Both the position numbers and the translations under genes were made by a program. The notes beneath the pieces are model-generated. The model was given only the letters and a program-made list of their open reading frames with translations. It did not search any database and was not told where the DNA came from. A DNA stretch of 10,807 nucleotides, taken from positions 5,621 through 16,427 of the forward strand of contig LFTF01000099.1 of NCBI GenBank assembly GCA_001512945.1, written 5' to 3'. Shown in pieces: positions 1-5,793 of the stretch (its first letter is position 1; the number at the start of each line of letters is the position of its first letter). This DNA is from Clostridiales bacterium DTU023 (GTDB lineage Bacteria > Bacillota > Clostridia > Saccharofermentanales > DTU023).

Positions 1-701
1 AGACTGGCCCCGTAAAGCTGTTCACTCATCTTCCTGTGTTTGGCGCGAAGCAGTGTTTCAAAATTTGTGAGATCTCGCACCATCGCGAAATAGTCTGACA
101 ACCACGAATCTTTCAGCAAGCAAGTCATCTCAACGATCATTGCGTGAATATCGCGGTCAATCGAGCGATCAATCGAAGCCGTGTCATAATCTGCCTGGTA
201 TGCCTCACGTGCGCGATCGATAACAAAATCGGCCCATTCAGGCATTACTGCGTCTTTTTCACCACGCACAACAGAGTGCCATAAAATGTCTGGCTCCAAC
301 AGGGACGGTCTGCTCATCAACGACTCGAATGTCTTTTCATCCGGCTCGTCACCCAAAAGAGACACCTTGAGTGCTGTCTTTAGGTTATGCGCGTCATCTC
401 GCAACAAGAGCACATGGAGGAAACCATCTTCCGGTGTCACCTCGCAGAACAATTCATAAAGCTGACGTCGTTCCGCATTGACCATCTCCGGAACCGTGTC
501 CTCCTGTGGATACCCGTGTTCCATAAGAAGTCGCCTGACTTCGTCAACCGAAGTAACCGTATAGAGTCGATCGAACCCCGCCCGTCCAAGCAAAAACTTC
601 TCCCGGTACCAGATTCGGCCCGACGCATGCCCCCACGAACCCGCTTTATCTTTTGCGGTCTCGGGCAACGGCAAACTAGATGGCTTTAAGATATTAGCCA
701 C
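1..701 (-). CDS. ntpC: V/A-type ATPase subunit C (NtpC/AtpC), 3'-truncated by window edge
   Basis: Subunit C is the funnel-shaped adaptor that joins the central rotor shaft (D/F) to the membrane K ring. The 233 visible codons run off the left edge; the family is usually about 330-350 residues, so roughly the last third is missing. Visible family features are an N-terminal helical segment with GRIWYREKFLL (residues 28-38), the motif DDAHNLKTALK (102-112), which resembles the family's D-x-x-N-x-K pattern, and RDLTNFETLLRAK (209-221), matching the D-x-x-N-x5-R signature. The start is GTG at 701-699, preceded 6 bases upstream by AAGGAGG that lies inside the end of subunit E. The two genes overlap by 8 bases, so translation is probably coupled. 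A TTG at 704-702 would sit too close to the ribosome binding site. Position directly after E matches the Enterococcus ntp order. The identification is from motifs and operon context and is firm. Confidence 0.9.
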   Translation of the reverse strand, partial: MANILKPSSLPLPETAKDKAGSWGHASGRIWYREKFLLGRAGFDRLYTVTSVDEVRRLLMEHGYPQEDTVPEMVNAERRQLYELFCEVTPEDGFLHVLLLRDDAHNLKTALKVSLLGDEPDEKTFESLMSRPSLLEPDILWHSVVRGEKDAVMPEWADFVIDRAREAYQADYDTASIDRSIDRDIHAMIVEMTCLLKDSWLSDYFAMVRDLTNFETLLRAKHRKMSEQLYGAS

Positions 702-1293
702 CAAGCTCCTCCTTGGTCACACGTTCTTCCATGTGTTCAAGCACAATACGCGCAAGCTCTTGCCTGTGATCGCGCACCGTGAGATCGTATGTCAGGTTGT
801 CACGTATCCGGCCATGCGTGATGACAACACCCCCGAGGAAATCCCCAGGTGTTTCATCAATCGAGAACCGGCCTTCAGGCAACACTTTAAGAAGATCATC
901 CGCGAGTTCTGTCTGTTCAGCGGCCGAAAGTGTGATCACGCCGCCTTCTAGCCCGAGCTCACCGATCCACGACGCGTAGCGCCGGACGCGATCCTCAGGT
1001 GGTTGATTTTGCAACAATTCGAGCGCGCGATCAATCACCGAATCCGCAAGCTCCTGCTTGTTTTCCAGTTCGCGCTTCCGCCTATCGGCATCTGCCACAC
1101 TCTGTCCTCTTTTTACAAGCAAGTTCGCGTCATGTTCGGCTCTCTCGACGGCCTCGGCGAGGATTGCCTCGCGTTGACATTCACCTTCTCCCAGCTCTTT
1201 CGAAACGAATGCGCGTGCCTCATCAGTGATAACGTCGACAGCGTCATCCGCATCCGCCAGGATGTGGTTTTTGATTCTTTCGATTCCTTCCAC
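694..1293 (-). CDS. ntpE: V/A-type ATPase subunit E (NtpE), peripheral stalk
   Basis: Subunit E pairs with the H/G-type subunit as a coiled-coil peripheral stalk that holds the catalytic A3B3 head against rotation. The 199-residue protein has the usual family length. Residues 1-95 are a charged, Ala/Glu/Arg-rich helical arm that begins MEGIERIKNHI, a typical E-subunit opening. Residues 100-199 form the globular head-binding domain, with GGVI (117-120) and DFLGGVVITHGRIRDNLTYD (151-170), which resembles the conserved GG-x-I/V-x6-G-x-I-x2-N strand region. The start is GTG at 1293-1291, with GGAG about 10 bases upstream; an ATG slightly upstream is out of frame. The gap to K upstream is 41 bases, and the 3' end overlaps subunit C by 8 bases. 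Function is assigned from sequence pattern and gene order. Confidence 0.92.
   Translation of the reverse strand: MEGIERIKNHILADADDAVDVITDEARAFVSKELGEGECQREAILAEAVERAEHDANLLVKRGQSVADADRRKRELENKQELADSVIDRALELLQNQPPEDRVRRYASWIGELGLEGGVITLSAAEQTELADDLLKVLPEGRFSIDETPGDFLGGVVITHGRIRDNLTYDLTVRDHRQELARIVLEHMEERVTKEELGG
708..714 (-). promoter_or_regulatory. Ribosome binding site of ntpC inside ntpE
   Basis: AAGGAGG on the minus strand lies 6 bases before GTG 701-699. It is embedded in the last codons of subunit E (Lys-Glu-Glu region) and decides the GTG start of subunit C. The site will be exposed only while ribosomes finish E, which suggests coupled synthesis. Confidence 0.75.
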
Positions 1294-1334
1294 CTTCTCA
1301 GCGCTCCATTCTACTTTTCAAACCGGCAAGGCGA

Positions 1335-1811
1335 TTACATAGCAATACTCAGCACTCCGAGAATAGTCGCAAGCAGCGCGAGAATGGCGTACGTTTCGAC
1401 CATAACAGACAAAACTATCGCGTTACCGCTGGTTTGACCGTGTTTCGTGACAAGCGCCATACCGCCTTCCGCCACGTTTCCCTGGTGGAAAGCCGACAGA
1501 AGTCCGATAAAGGCGATCGGGAGCGAAGCGAGCAGAAACAACAGACCCTGTTGAAGGGAAATCGCTACGCTGCCGCCCAACATGCCCGAATGATTCATTA
1601 TCATAAACCAGCCCAGAAGACCGTAAATTCCCTGGGTCCCCGGGAGCGCCTGCAGAATCAGAAGCTTACCGAACATGGTGGGATCTTCAACCATAATGCC
1701 CGTCGCGATCTGGCCTAATCTACCAACAACTTTGGCCGATCCATAGCCGGGCAAAGTGACCGCGAGCGCACCTGCCAGATAGACCAAAAGCGGACCAATG
1801 ATGGATACCAT
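1335..1811 (-). CDS. ntpK: V-type ATPase proteolipid subunit K (rotor ring), Na+-type binding site
   Basis: Subunit K forms the membrane rotor ring that carries the coupling ion past subunit I. The 158-residue product is a fused double hairpin with four hydrophobic helices and glycine-rich helices (GYGSAKVVG, residues 22-30), the same length class as the 156-residue Enterococcus hirae NtpK. LPGTQGIYG (56-64), HQG (109-111) and MVETYA (137-142) correspond to the E. hirae Na+ site, so Thr59, Gln60, Tyr63, Gln110 and Glu139 match Thr64, Gln65, Tyr68, Gln110 and Glu139. Na+ coupling is inferred from this; the residues themselves are seen. The start is ATG 1811-1809, with GGAGG 6 bases upstream. 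An in-frame ATG seven codons earlier lacks a ribosome binding site and would add a non-family extension. It is the only ATPase gene here with a clear ATG start. Confidence 0.95.
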   Translation of the reverse strand: MVSIIGPLLVYLAGALAVTLPGYGSAKVVGRLGQIATGIMVEDPTMFGKLLILQALPGTQGIYGLLGWFMIMNHSGMLGGSVAISLQQGLLFLLASLPIAFIGLLSAFHQGNVAEGGMALVTKHGQTSGNAIVLSVMVETYAILALLATILGVLSIAM

Positions 1812-1814
1812 ATA

Positions 1815-1822
1815 TTTCCTCC
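1815..1822 (-). promoter_or_regulatory. Strong ribosome binding site of ntpK
   Basis: GGAGGAAA on the minus strand, with its GGAGG core 6 bases before ATG 1811-1809. It fixes the start at the second in-frame ATG. It is the best combination of ribosome binding site and start codon among the ATPase genes in the window, which fits the high copy number of K in the complex. Confidence 0.75.
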
Positions 1823-1856
1823 AAAATATCAACCACTACAGATTGATTCATTTATG

Positions 1857-1904
1857 CCGGGCTATGATAAGTCCGGTTTCTTAAAGAAGCCCTTAGTGCT
1901 TCTT
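1857..1904 (-). promoter_or_regulatory. Two tandem hairpins between ntpI and ntpK
   Basis: In transcript order, the first hairpin has a perfect 7-bp stem, AAGAAGC / GCTTCTT (1904-1898 with 1890-1884), and a 7-base loop. The second (1876-1857) pairs CCGG with CCGG around a short inner CT/AG pair. Neither is followed by a U tract, so a terminator is unlikely. They lie in the only long gap inside the operon (109 bases), just before the gene whose product is needed in the most copies. An mRNA processing or stabilising role is inferred. Confidence 0.5.
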
Positions 1905-1920
1905 GTTCACAACTATCCGA

Positions 1921-3903
1921 TCAGCCAACTTGTTTTGGCGCCGGATCTTCTTTAATCGCCACATACGTTGTCTTGCGACGGAGAGGGTTCCAAAACGAAC
2001 CACCACCGACAAAAAACTTGCCAAATAATTCTACATACTGCAATCGGCTCGTATGGACAAACGCGGACAGCGAGGAGAGCGCCAGATTGAGCGTGTGCCC
2101 CAATATCCCGATGACGGCAAAGACAATATAACCGATTACCGAGGGTCCAACGAGCATTCCGAGCATATTGACAACCGTCGCGATAACACTTGTCGCGAGT
2201 ACGAGCGCGAGGATACGCGCGTAGGAGAGAATATCACTCAGATATGAGGTAATGCCATAAAGTGCGCCCAACCCTTTGATAAGGCGCTTAAAAGGATTCT
2301 TGATTCCATGACCGGCAAAAATGAGTCCAAACGCCGCACCCGCAATTGCCACCCACATGCCGACCGTCTTGAGCGTAGCCACTGTAGAGGCGTCGCCAGA
2401 GATTGCGCCTGAACCGAGTAGCAACCCCAGCCCCGGGATAATGAGATACCATGTTACCGAGTCGGCAAGTCCGCCGATCAGGTTGCCTTTCATTCTTTCG
2501 TTCCGGATATGGAGCCCAAGCCCGAAAAATAGATGAATCACCCCAAAGATCATGCTGAATAGGAGTAGCTTAACGGGGGAATCCATTGGATTGAACCAAA
2601 GAGCAGGAAATGTCACCTTCCCCATAGTCAAGGCCGTCACCATGTCTCCGAAAAAGCCGCCAAATATGAAGCCCCAGATCACGGCCGATATCCCCGAGAT
2701 GAAAAGCATCATGCTCATCTGCCGGACTTTACCCTCGACTTTGCGGCCAAACAGCATGTATGCGGTTCCAAGCATCAGCAATGATCCGTAACCGACGTCA
2801 CTCAGCATCATGCCGAACAGAATCATATAAAACGGTGCCATGATAGGCATCGGATCTGTTTCTTGGCTACTTGGCGCTCCGTACATCTCAAGAATGCCCT
2901 CAAATGCTCTGATAATTGGATTATTTTTGAGTTTGACGGGCGTCTCCTCGTCTTTTTCAGCTTTGCGGTATGACCACGCGATGTCGTGTTGAGCCGCAAG
3001 ATCTCGGCCGATGCTCTCGGCTTGACTGTCAGGCACCCAGACATTGATAAAGAATGTATAACTGAGATCGGTCGTCTTTTCTTCCGCCATCGCCCTTTCA
3101 GAGCGAACCAGCAGATAATCGTGGTATGTCATCAGCCGGGCGCAGCGATCCGAGATCTCCTCTAACTTGCGGTTGATAATTTCAAACTCTTCCTTCTTGT
3201 TGTCGATATCTTCTTCCAGCGAAAGAATCGTCGCGTTCGGTGTTCCGGTGAAAGGGAGGTTTGGTATTTCATGAAAATCGCACGAGGCAAGCCTGGTTCG
3301 GACGCGAGGAAGCTGCTCATTAACTGTGACAATCGCGACTTTAGCGGGGAATACTCCCACCTCCTCCAGATGATACGTTGTCGCAAGCGGAAAACCGCGC
3401 AATAAGTCTGCCTCGAAGGAATCGAGTGCGACACCATCCATAAAAACGCCATAGATGATCGTCGTATGGGATGTTTTACGCACCGACAGGTCGAGCGGGA
3501 TATCTCGCCATGAGACTAGTTGTCCGATCTGCTGTTCAAGCATCGCGATGGCGTGTTCACATGCCTCTTCTTCTATCACTAGCTCCTCATAACGGGCAAC
3601 AAGCGCTCGAAGTTCCGTCTCTTCACTGTCCGTGAAAGTAAATTCTTCTTCTGATACTGTGAGTTTTTTTAGTGAAAGCTGTTTGGCAGCCGGAAATCGT
3701 TTTTGCAATCCCGCGATTGTACGATTAAGCCTGGATCGCATGTCAAGATTGTCGGCAAACGCCGCCCCATGCGCAATAGTTGAGTCTAATTCATAGTCCT
3801 CGACAATTTCGGCAGCTCCAGAGCGCATCAGTGCGTCAAGTACGTTTTCCCGATCCCCTCGCACACCTAGGATCGTCATTTTTCCCATTTTAACGATGCT
3901 CAA
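1921..3903 (-). CDS. ntpI: V/A-type ATPase subunit I (NtpI, a-subunit homologue)
   Basis: Subunit I is the membrane stator that forms the ion half-channels facing the K ring and anchors the peripheral stalks. From the TTG start at 3903 it has 660 residues, normal for the family. Residues 1-355 form a hydrophilic, partly coiled-coil cytoplasmic arm. From about 356 (PFYMILFGMMLSDVGYG) to 630 there are about seven or eight hydrophobic segments. Conserved marks are the channel arginine in SDILSYARILAL (Arg563), GHTLN (602-606) and HTSRLQYVELFGKFF with a GGG-x-F motif at 617-637. Start choice: TTG gives MSIVKMGKMTILG, matching the family opening M-A-I/V-x-K-M; ATG 3888 lacks a good ribosome binding site and would lose this conserved segment. 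The gene overlaps H by 14 bases from the TTG, or follows it by 1 base from the ATG. The family call is certain and the start is likely. Confidence 0.93.
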   Translation of the reverse strand: MSIVKMGKMTILGVRGDRENVLDALMRSGAAEIVEDYELDSTIAHGAAFADNLDMRSRLNRTIAGLQKRFPAAKQLSLKKLTVSEEEFTFTDSEETELRALVARYEELVIEEEACEHAIAMLEQQIGQLVSWRDIPLDLSVRKTSHTTIIYGVFMDGVALDSFEADLLRGFPLATTYHLEEVGVFPAKVAIVTVNEQLPRVRTRLASCDFHEIPNLPFTGTPNATILSLEEDIDNKKEEFEIINRKLEEISDRCARLMTYHDYLLVRSERAMAEEKTTDLSYTFFINVWVPDSQAESIGRDLAAQHDIAWSYRKAEKDEETPVKLKNNPIIRAFEGILEMYGAPSSQETDPMPIMAPFYMILFGMMLSDVGYGSLLMLGTAYMLFGRKVEGKVRQMSMMLFISGISAVIWGFIFGGFFGDMVTALTMGKVTFPALWFNPMDSPVKLLLFSMIFGVIHLFFGLGLHIRNERMKGNLIGGLADSVTWYLIIPGLGLLLGSGAISGDASTVATLKTVGMWVAIAGAAFGLIFAGHGIKNPFKRLIKGLGALYGITSYLSDILSYARILALVLATSVIATVVNMLGMLVGPSVIGYIVFAVIGILGHTLNLALSSLSAFVHTSRLQYVELFGKFFVGGGSFWNPLRRKTTYVAIKEDPAPKQVG

Positions 3904-4210
3904 GGATAGAAACGATCCTTTCTGCAAGCATTTCGGCTGTTTTGGCCATGGTGTCTTCCGGGACACGGATAGGCGTGGCGTGGTGTGAAGAGGAATTACC
4001 TGAAACAAGATCGTGATATTGTTTTTCAGCCTGTTTCATTTTTTCCTGACGGATAGCACCGGCCTTCCGATACGCTCCGTCAATGAGTTCGCCAGCCTGC
4101 TGCCTTGCCATCTGACGCTGCAACTGAGCTTCTTCGCGCGCATTCTCGATGCGTGAAGCAGCTTCGGCTTCTGTATGTTTGATTTCTTCTAGAAAATCGC
4201 GATCTGCCAC
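3890..4210 (-). CDS. ntpF: V/A-type ATPase subunit H (NtpF/AhaH-like), peripheral stalk
   Basis: This is the small coiled-coil partner of subunit E in the peripheral stalk and the first gene of the bacterial ATPase operon. The 106-residue protein is almost wholly hydrophilic. An Ala/Glu/Gln/Arg-rich helix runs from about residue 4 to 68 (e.g. EAEAASRIENAREEAQLQRQ), followed by a short Ser/His-rich break (70-77) and a C-terminal helix (84-106, DTMAKTAEMLAERIVSILEH) like the family's E-binding end. The start is GTG 4210-4208, with AGGAGG 8 bases upstream. It precedes subunit I in the standard H-I-K-E-C order. Sequence alone is low in complexity, so the assignment rests on length, pattern and position as much as on motifs. 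Confidence 0.83.
   Translation of the reverse strand: MADRDFLEEIKHTEAEAASRIENAREEAQLQRQMARQQAGELIDGAYRKAGAIRQEKMKQAEKQYHDLVSGNSSSHHATPIRVPEDTMAKTAEMLAERIVSILEHR
3902..3920 (-). promoter_or_regulatory. Hairpin covering ribosome binding site and TTG of ntpI
   Basis: On the minus strand AAGGAT (3920-3915) pairs perfectly with ATCCTT (3907-3902) across a 7-base loop. The first arm is the only purine-rich ribosome binding site upstream of TTG 3903, and the second arm includes the first two bases of that codon. The hairpin lies inside the end of the H gene, so ribosomes finishing H would open it. Coupling is inferred; the repeat is seen directly. Confidence 0.45.
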
Positions 4211-4218
4211 CCGACTTT

Positions 4219-4224
4219 CCTCCT
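4219..4224 (-). promoter_or_regulatory. Ribosome binding site of the ATPase subunit H gene
   Basis: AGGAGG on the minus strand, 8 bases before GTG 4210-4208, supports the GTG start. Confidence 0.7.
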
Positions 4225-4231
4225 GACCGAT

Positions 4232-4287
4232 AGAGGCGCTATTTGCCTCTCAAAATAACGCGGAGCATACCAAAAAAATATGGCTCC
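4232..4287 (-). promoter_or_regulatory. Two hairpins in the leader of the ATPase operon
   Basis: In transcript order, the first hairpin (4287-4262) pairs GGAGC-C-ATA with TATGCTCC, 8 bp with one bulged C, around a U-rich 9-base loop. The second (4250-4232) is a perfect 6-bp AGAGGC / GCCTCT stem with a 7-base loop, ending 7 bases before the ribosome binding site. Neither has a following U run. They would form the 5' end of the operon mRNA if transcription starts near 4300, and may protect the 5' end or modulate H translation (inference). Confidence 0.4.
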
Positions 4288-4308
4288 AACGTGCACATAA
4301 ACAAAGTT

Positions 4309-4342
4309 AGAGTAGCATAGTTGGCTTAAAAATAAAAGTAAA
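4309..4342 (-). promoter_or_regulatory. Candidate promoter of the V-ATPase operon
   Basis: On the minus strand TTTACT (4342-4337) and TATGCT (4319-4314) are separated by 17 bases. Each matches four of six consensus bases. An overlapping alternative -10 is TACTCT (4314-4309). The region is AT-rich and ahead of the first ATPase gene, leaving a leader of about 90 bases. No experimental support; low to moderate confidence. Confidence 0.33.
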
Positions 4343-4382
4343 ACGGTGGCGGAGTATTGCTTGCCGGTCTCTCAATCACCGT
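4329..4382 (-). terminator. Weak terminator-like repeat after the acyltransferase gene
   Basis: ACGGTG at the very end of the acyltransferase gene (4382-4377) is the exact complement of CACCGT at 4348-4343, which is followed by a U-rich stretch, TTTACTTTTATTTTT. The loop is long (28 bases) and the stem only 6 bp, so termination would be partial at best. The U-rich tract overlaps the -35 of the candidate ATPase promoter, so only one reading may be right. Confidence 0.3.
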
Positions 4383-5631
4383 ACAGATAACGGTCGAAAT
4401 GATTGTCTTTAGACCAGATATATCTGCTGTAATCAGTAAGGAGCACGACATATCCTTCTTCTTCCGGATAGGCTCGCCAAACGAGCTCACCTTCGAGAAG
4501 ATTCACGAATTCTCCGGGCGAACAATAAAGCGACGGTGTCTGCCCCAGCTCAAGCCGGAGTGGATCGCTCCCCTTGTCGTCGAAAAACAGCAACCCATCT
4601 TGTGACAGCTCCAGGCGGCCGAATCGTTTCACTGACTCGGGATCTGGCTCATTGCCGATATTCTCAAACAACTCAAGTCTGCACTGACTGTTAAGCAGAT
4701 CTCCTTCCGCCAATGCCCTGACCAGTCGGTCCCGTTGCCACAACGCAAATTCCAAAGGGTGGTCAAACGGAGCCGGAGAACCAGGCGAAGCCCTGAAAAA
4801 ACCTGTCGCGTCTATACGGAAGCTCTGTCCACAGGATGAACAGAATAGTCGGTTGCGGTGACTGCGCATATGAAGTGGTTGGTCGCACGATGGACACCAG
4901 TGACACACATAAGAGAGACCTTCCGCGCGGTGTCTGGACAGAAAATGTGCGGGGCGCTTGCGTTCCGTCTGCCATGTGTAGTCATCGACATTAAGCGTTT
5001 TGACGAGCCGGCGTTGAATATCGTCAACCGGCATGGATGTGGCCTCTTGCGCGGTAAATAGAAGATGTGTTTCTACCTCTATTTTGCCTGGCTGGAGCCC
5101 CTTGCCCCATCTCGGCCAACCAAGATAGGAACCACGGCAGACAACTGCCGCAACAGGCACTTTCAGATGCTTGATCAGCTTGGCAGTAGCCAAACCAAAT
5201 GGTGTCAGCCCGCCCGCAATCGAACGTTGCGTCTCCGGATAAAGCGCGACTGAGTGACCATCGGCGATCGAGGTGATAATTTCTTTTGTTGTAGAAAAAT
5301 TGACACGAAACGGTTTGATTTCAATTATGGAAAAATGCTTGACAATCGGACGCAATAATTTCGTATCCACAACCTCCTGCCCCGACACGAAACGGATTCG
5401 ACGATCAGGCAAGGCAAGAGCGCAGTAAAGCGGGTCAGGATACGATGTATGGTTTCCCACAATGAAGATCGGGCCCTTTGTTTTCGCGATCCTCGGATCC
5501 CTCACAAATCGAATACGATAAAGTAACTTGAATATTATCCGAGCTAAAAATAGGAATAAACCGTAGACGAAAGGTTTTGGCGCAACAGTCTCGGGACGGC
5601 CGGCCGTTTTTTTTCGATCTTTTTCAGTCAA
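4372..5631 (-). CDS. PlsC-type lysophospholipid acyltransferase with zinc ribbon and C-terminal extension
   Basis: The N-terminal 220 residues are a PlsC/LPLAT domain, which transfers an acyl chain to lysophosphatidate or a similar lipid at the membrane. Visible are a hydrophobic helix (21-37), the catalytic NHTSYPD box (HX4D, His61 and Asp66), a phosphate-binding region KPFRVN (106-111), and YPETQRS (131-137) at the place of the usual PEGTRS block. After this comes a zinc ribbon, C246-x2-C249-x14-C264-x2-C267, then a linker and a C-terminal region (about 335-419) that looks beta-strand-rich and has no assigned family. Total length is 419 residues against about 200-250 for a simple PlsC. The start is TTG 5631-5629, with AGAGGG 7 bases upstream; no better in-frame ATG is near. 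The gene lies upstream of the ATPase operon on the same strand and diverges from the next gene. Acyltransferase class is solid; the substrate is not determined. Confidence 0.82.
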   Translation of the reverse strand: MTEKDRKKTAGRPETVAPKPFVYGLFLFLARIIFKLLYRIRFVRDPRIAKTKGPIFIVGNHTSYPDPLYCALALPDRRIRFVSGQEVVDTKLLRPIVKHFSIIEIKPFRVNFSTTKEIITSIADGHSVALYPETQRSIAGGLTPFGLATAKLIKHLKVPVAAVVCRGSYLGWPRWGKGLQPGKIEVETHLLFTAQEATSMPVDDIQRRLVKTLNVDDYTWQTERKRPAHFLSRHRAEGLSYVCHWCPSCDQPLHMRSHRNRLFCSSCGQSFRIDATGFFRASPGSPAPFDHPLEFALWQRDRLVRALAEGDLLNSQCRLELFENIGNEPDPESVKRFGRLELSQDGLLFFDDKGSDPLRLELGQTPSLYCSPGEFVNLLEGELVWRAYPEEEGYVVLLTDYSRYIWSKDNHFDRYLYGD

Positions 5632-5662
5632 TATGGCGCCCTCTTTTCATTTGTGCCACATT

Positions 5663-5671
5663 ATTTTAACA
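5663..5671 (-). promoter_or_regulatory. Extended -10 promoter of the acyltransferase gene
   Basis: TGTTAAAAT on the minus strand (5671-5663) is an extended -10 element: TG, one base, then TAAAAT, five of six consensus. No strong -35 is seen 17 bases upstream, which extended -10 promoters tolerate. Transcription would begin about 25 bases before the TTG start. Confidence 0.42.
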
Positions 5672-5704
5672 TCTTCGCGTTAAACTTTGGTAAGCAATTG
5701 GGAA

Positions 5705-5720
5705 TCACAGCTACTTGTGA
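5705..5720. promoter_or_regulatory. Small dyad in the divergent promoter region
   Basis: TCACA and TGTGA are perfect 5-bp inverted arms separated by 6 bases, midway between the acyltransferase and the divergent Yip1-like gene. A shared operator is possible, but arms this short can occur by chance. Confidence 0.25.
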
Positions 5721-5741
5721 CAAATTGAGTTGTAAGATAAA

Positions 5742-5766
5742 CACTGCCGGCAAGTGAACCGGAGTG
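5742..5766 (+). promoter_or_regulatory. Leader hairpin before the Yip1-like gene
   Basis: CACT-G-CCGG (5742-5750) pairs with CCGGAGTG (5759-5766): 8 bp with one bulged G and an 8-base loop. It lies 27 bases before the ATG and has no U tract. A weak promoter candidate (TTGTGA at 5715, GATAAA at 5736, spacing 15) sits just upstream, so the hairpin may be near the 5' end of the mRNA. Confidence 0.3.
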
Positions 5767-5793
5767 CGCGGGTGACCGTATCAGAGGCGAGTA

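Noticed and set aside
1003..1437. A 144-codon open frame on the plus strand opposite ntpE and ntpK
   Set aside because: It is antisense to two well-supported genes, lacks a ribosome binding site and has no family-like sequence; it is a shadow of their codon pattern.
1870..1895. Possible internal promoter before ntpK (TATCAT as -10)
   Set aside because: The -10 is fair, but no -35 lies at 16-18 bases and no extended -10 is present; the hairpins explain the gap better.
3904..4008. Upstream extension of the subunit I frame to an ATG at 4008
   Set aside because: It would overlap most of the end of subunit H and add a non-family N-terminus; the family opening begins at TTG 3903.
5705..5720. TCACA-N6-TGTGA read as a CRP-type site
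   Set aside because: The CRP consensus is TGTGA-N6-TCACA; the half-sites here face the opposite way.
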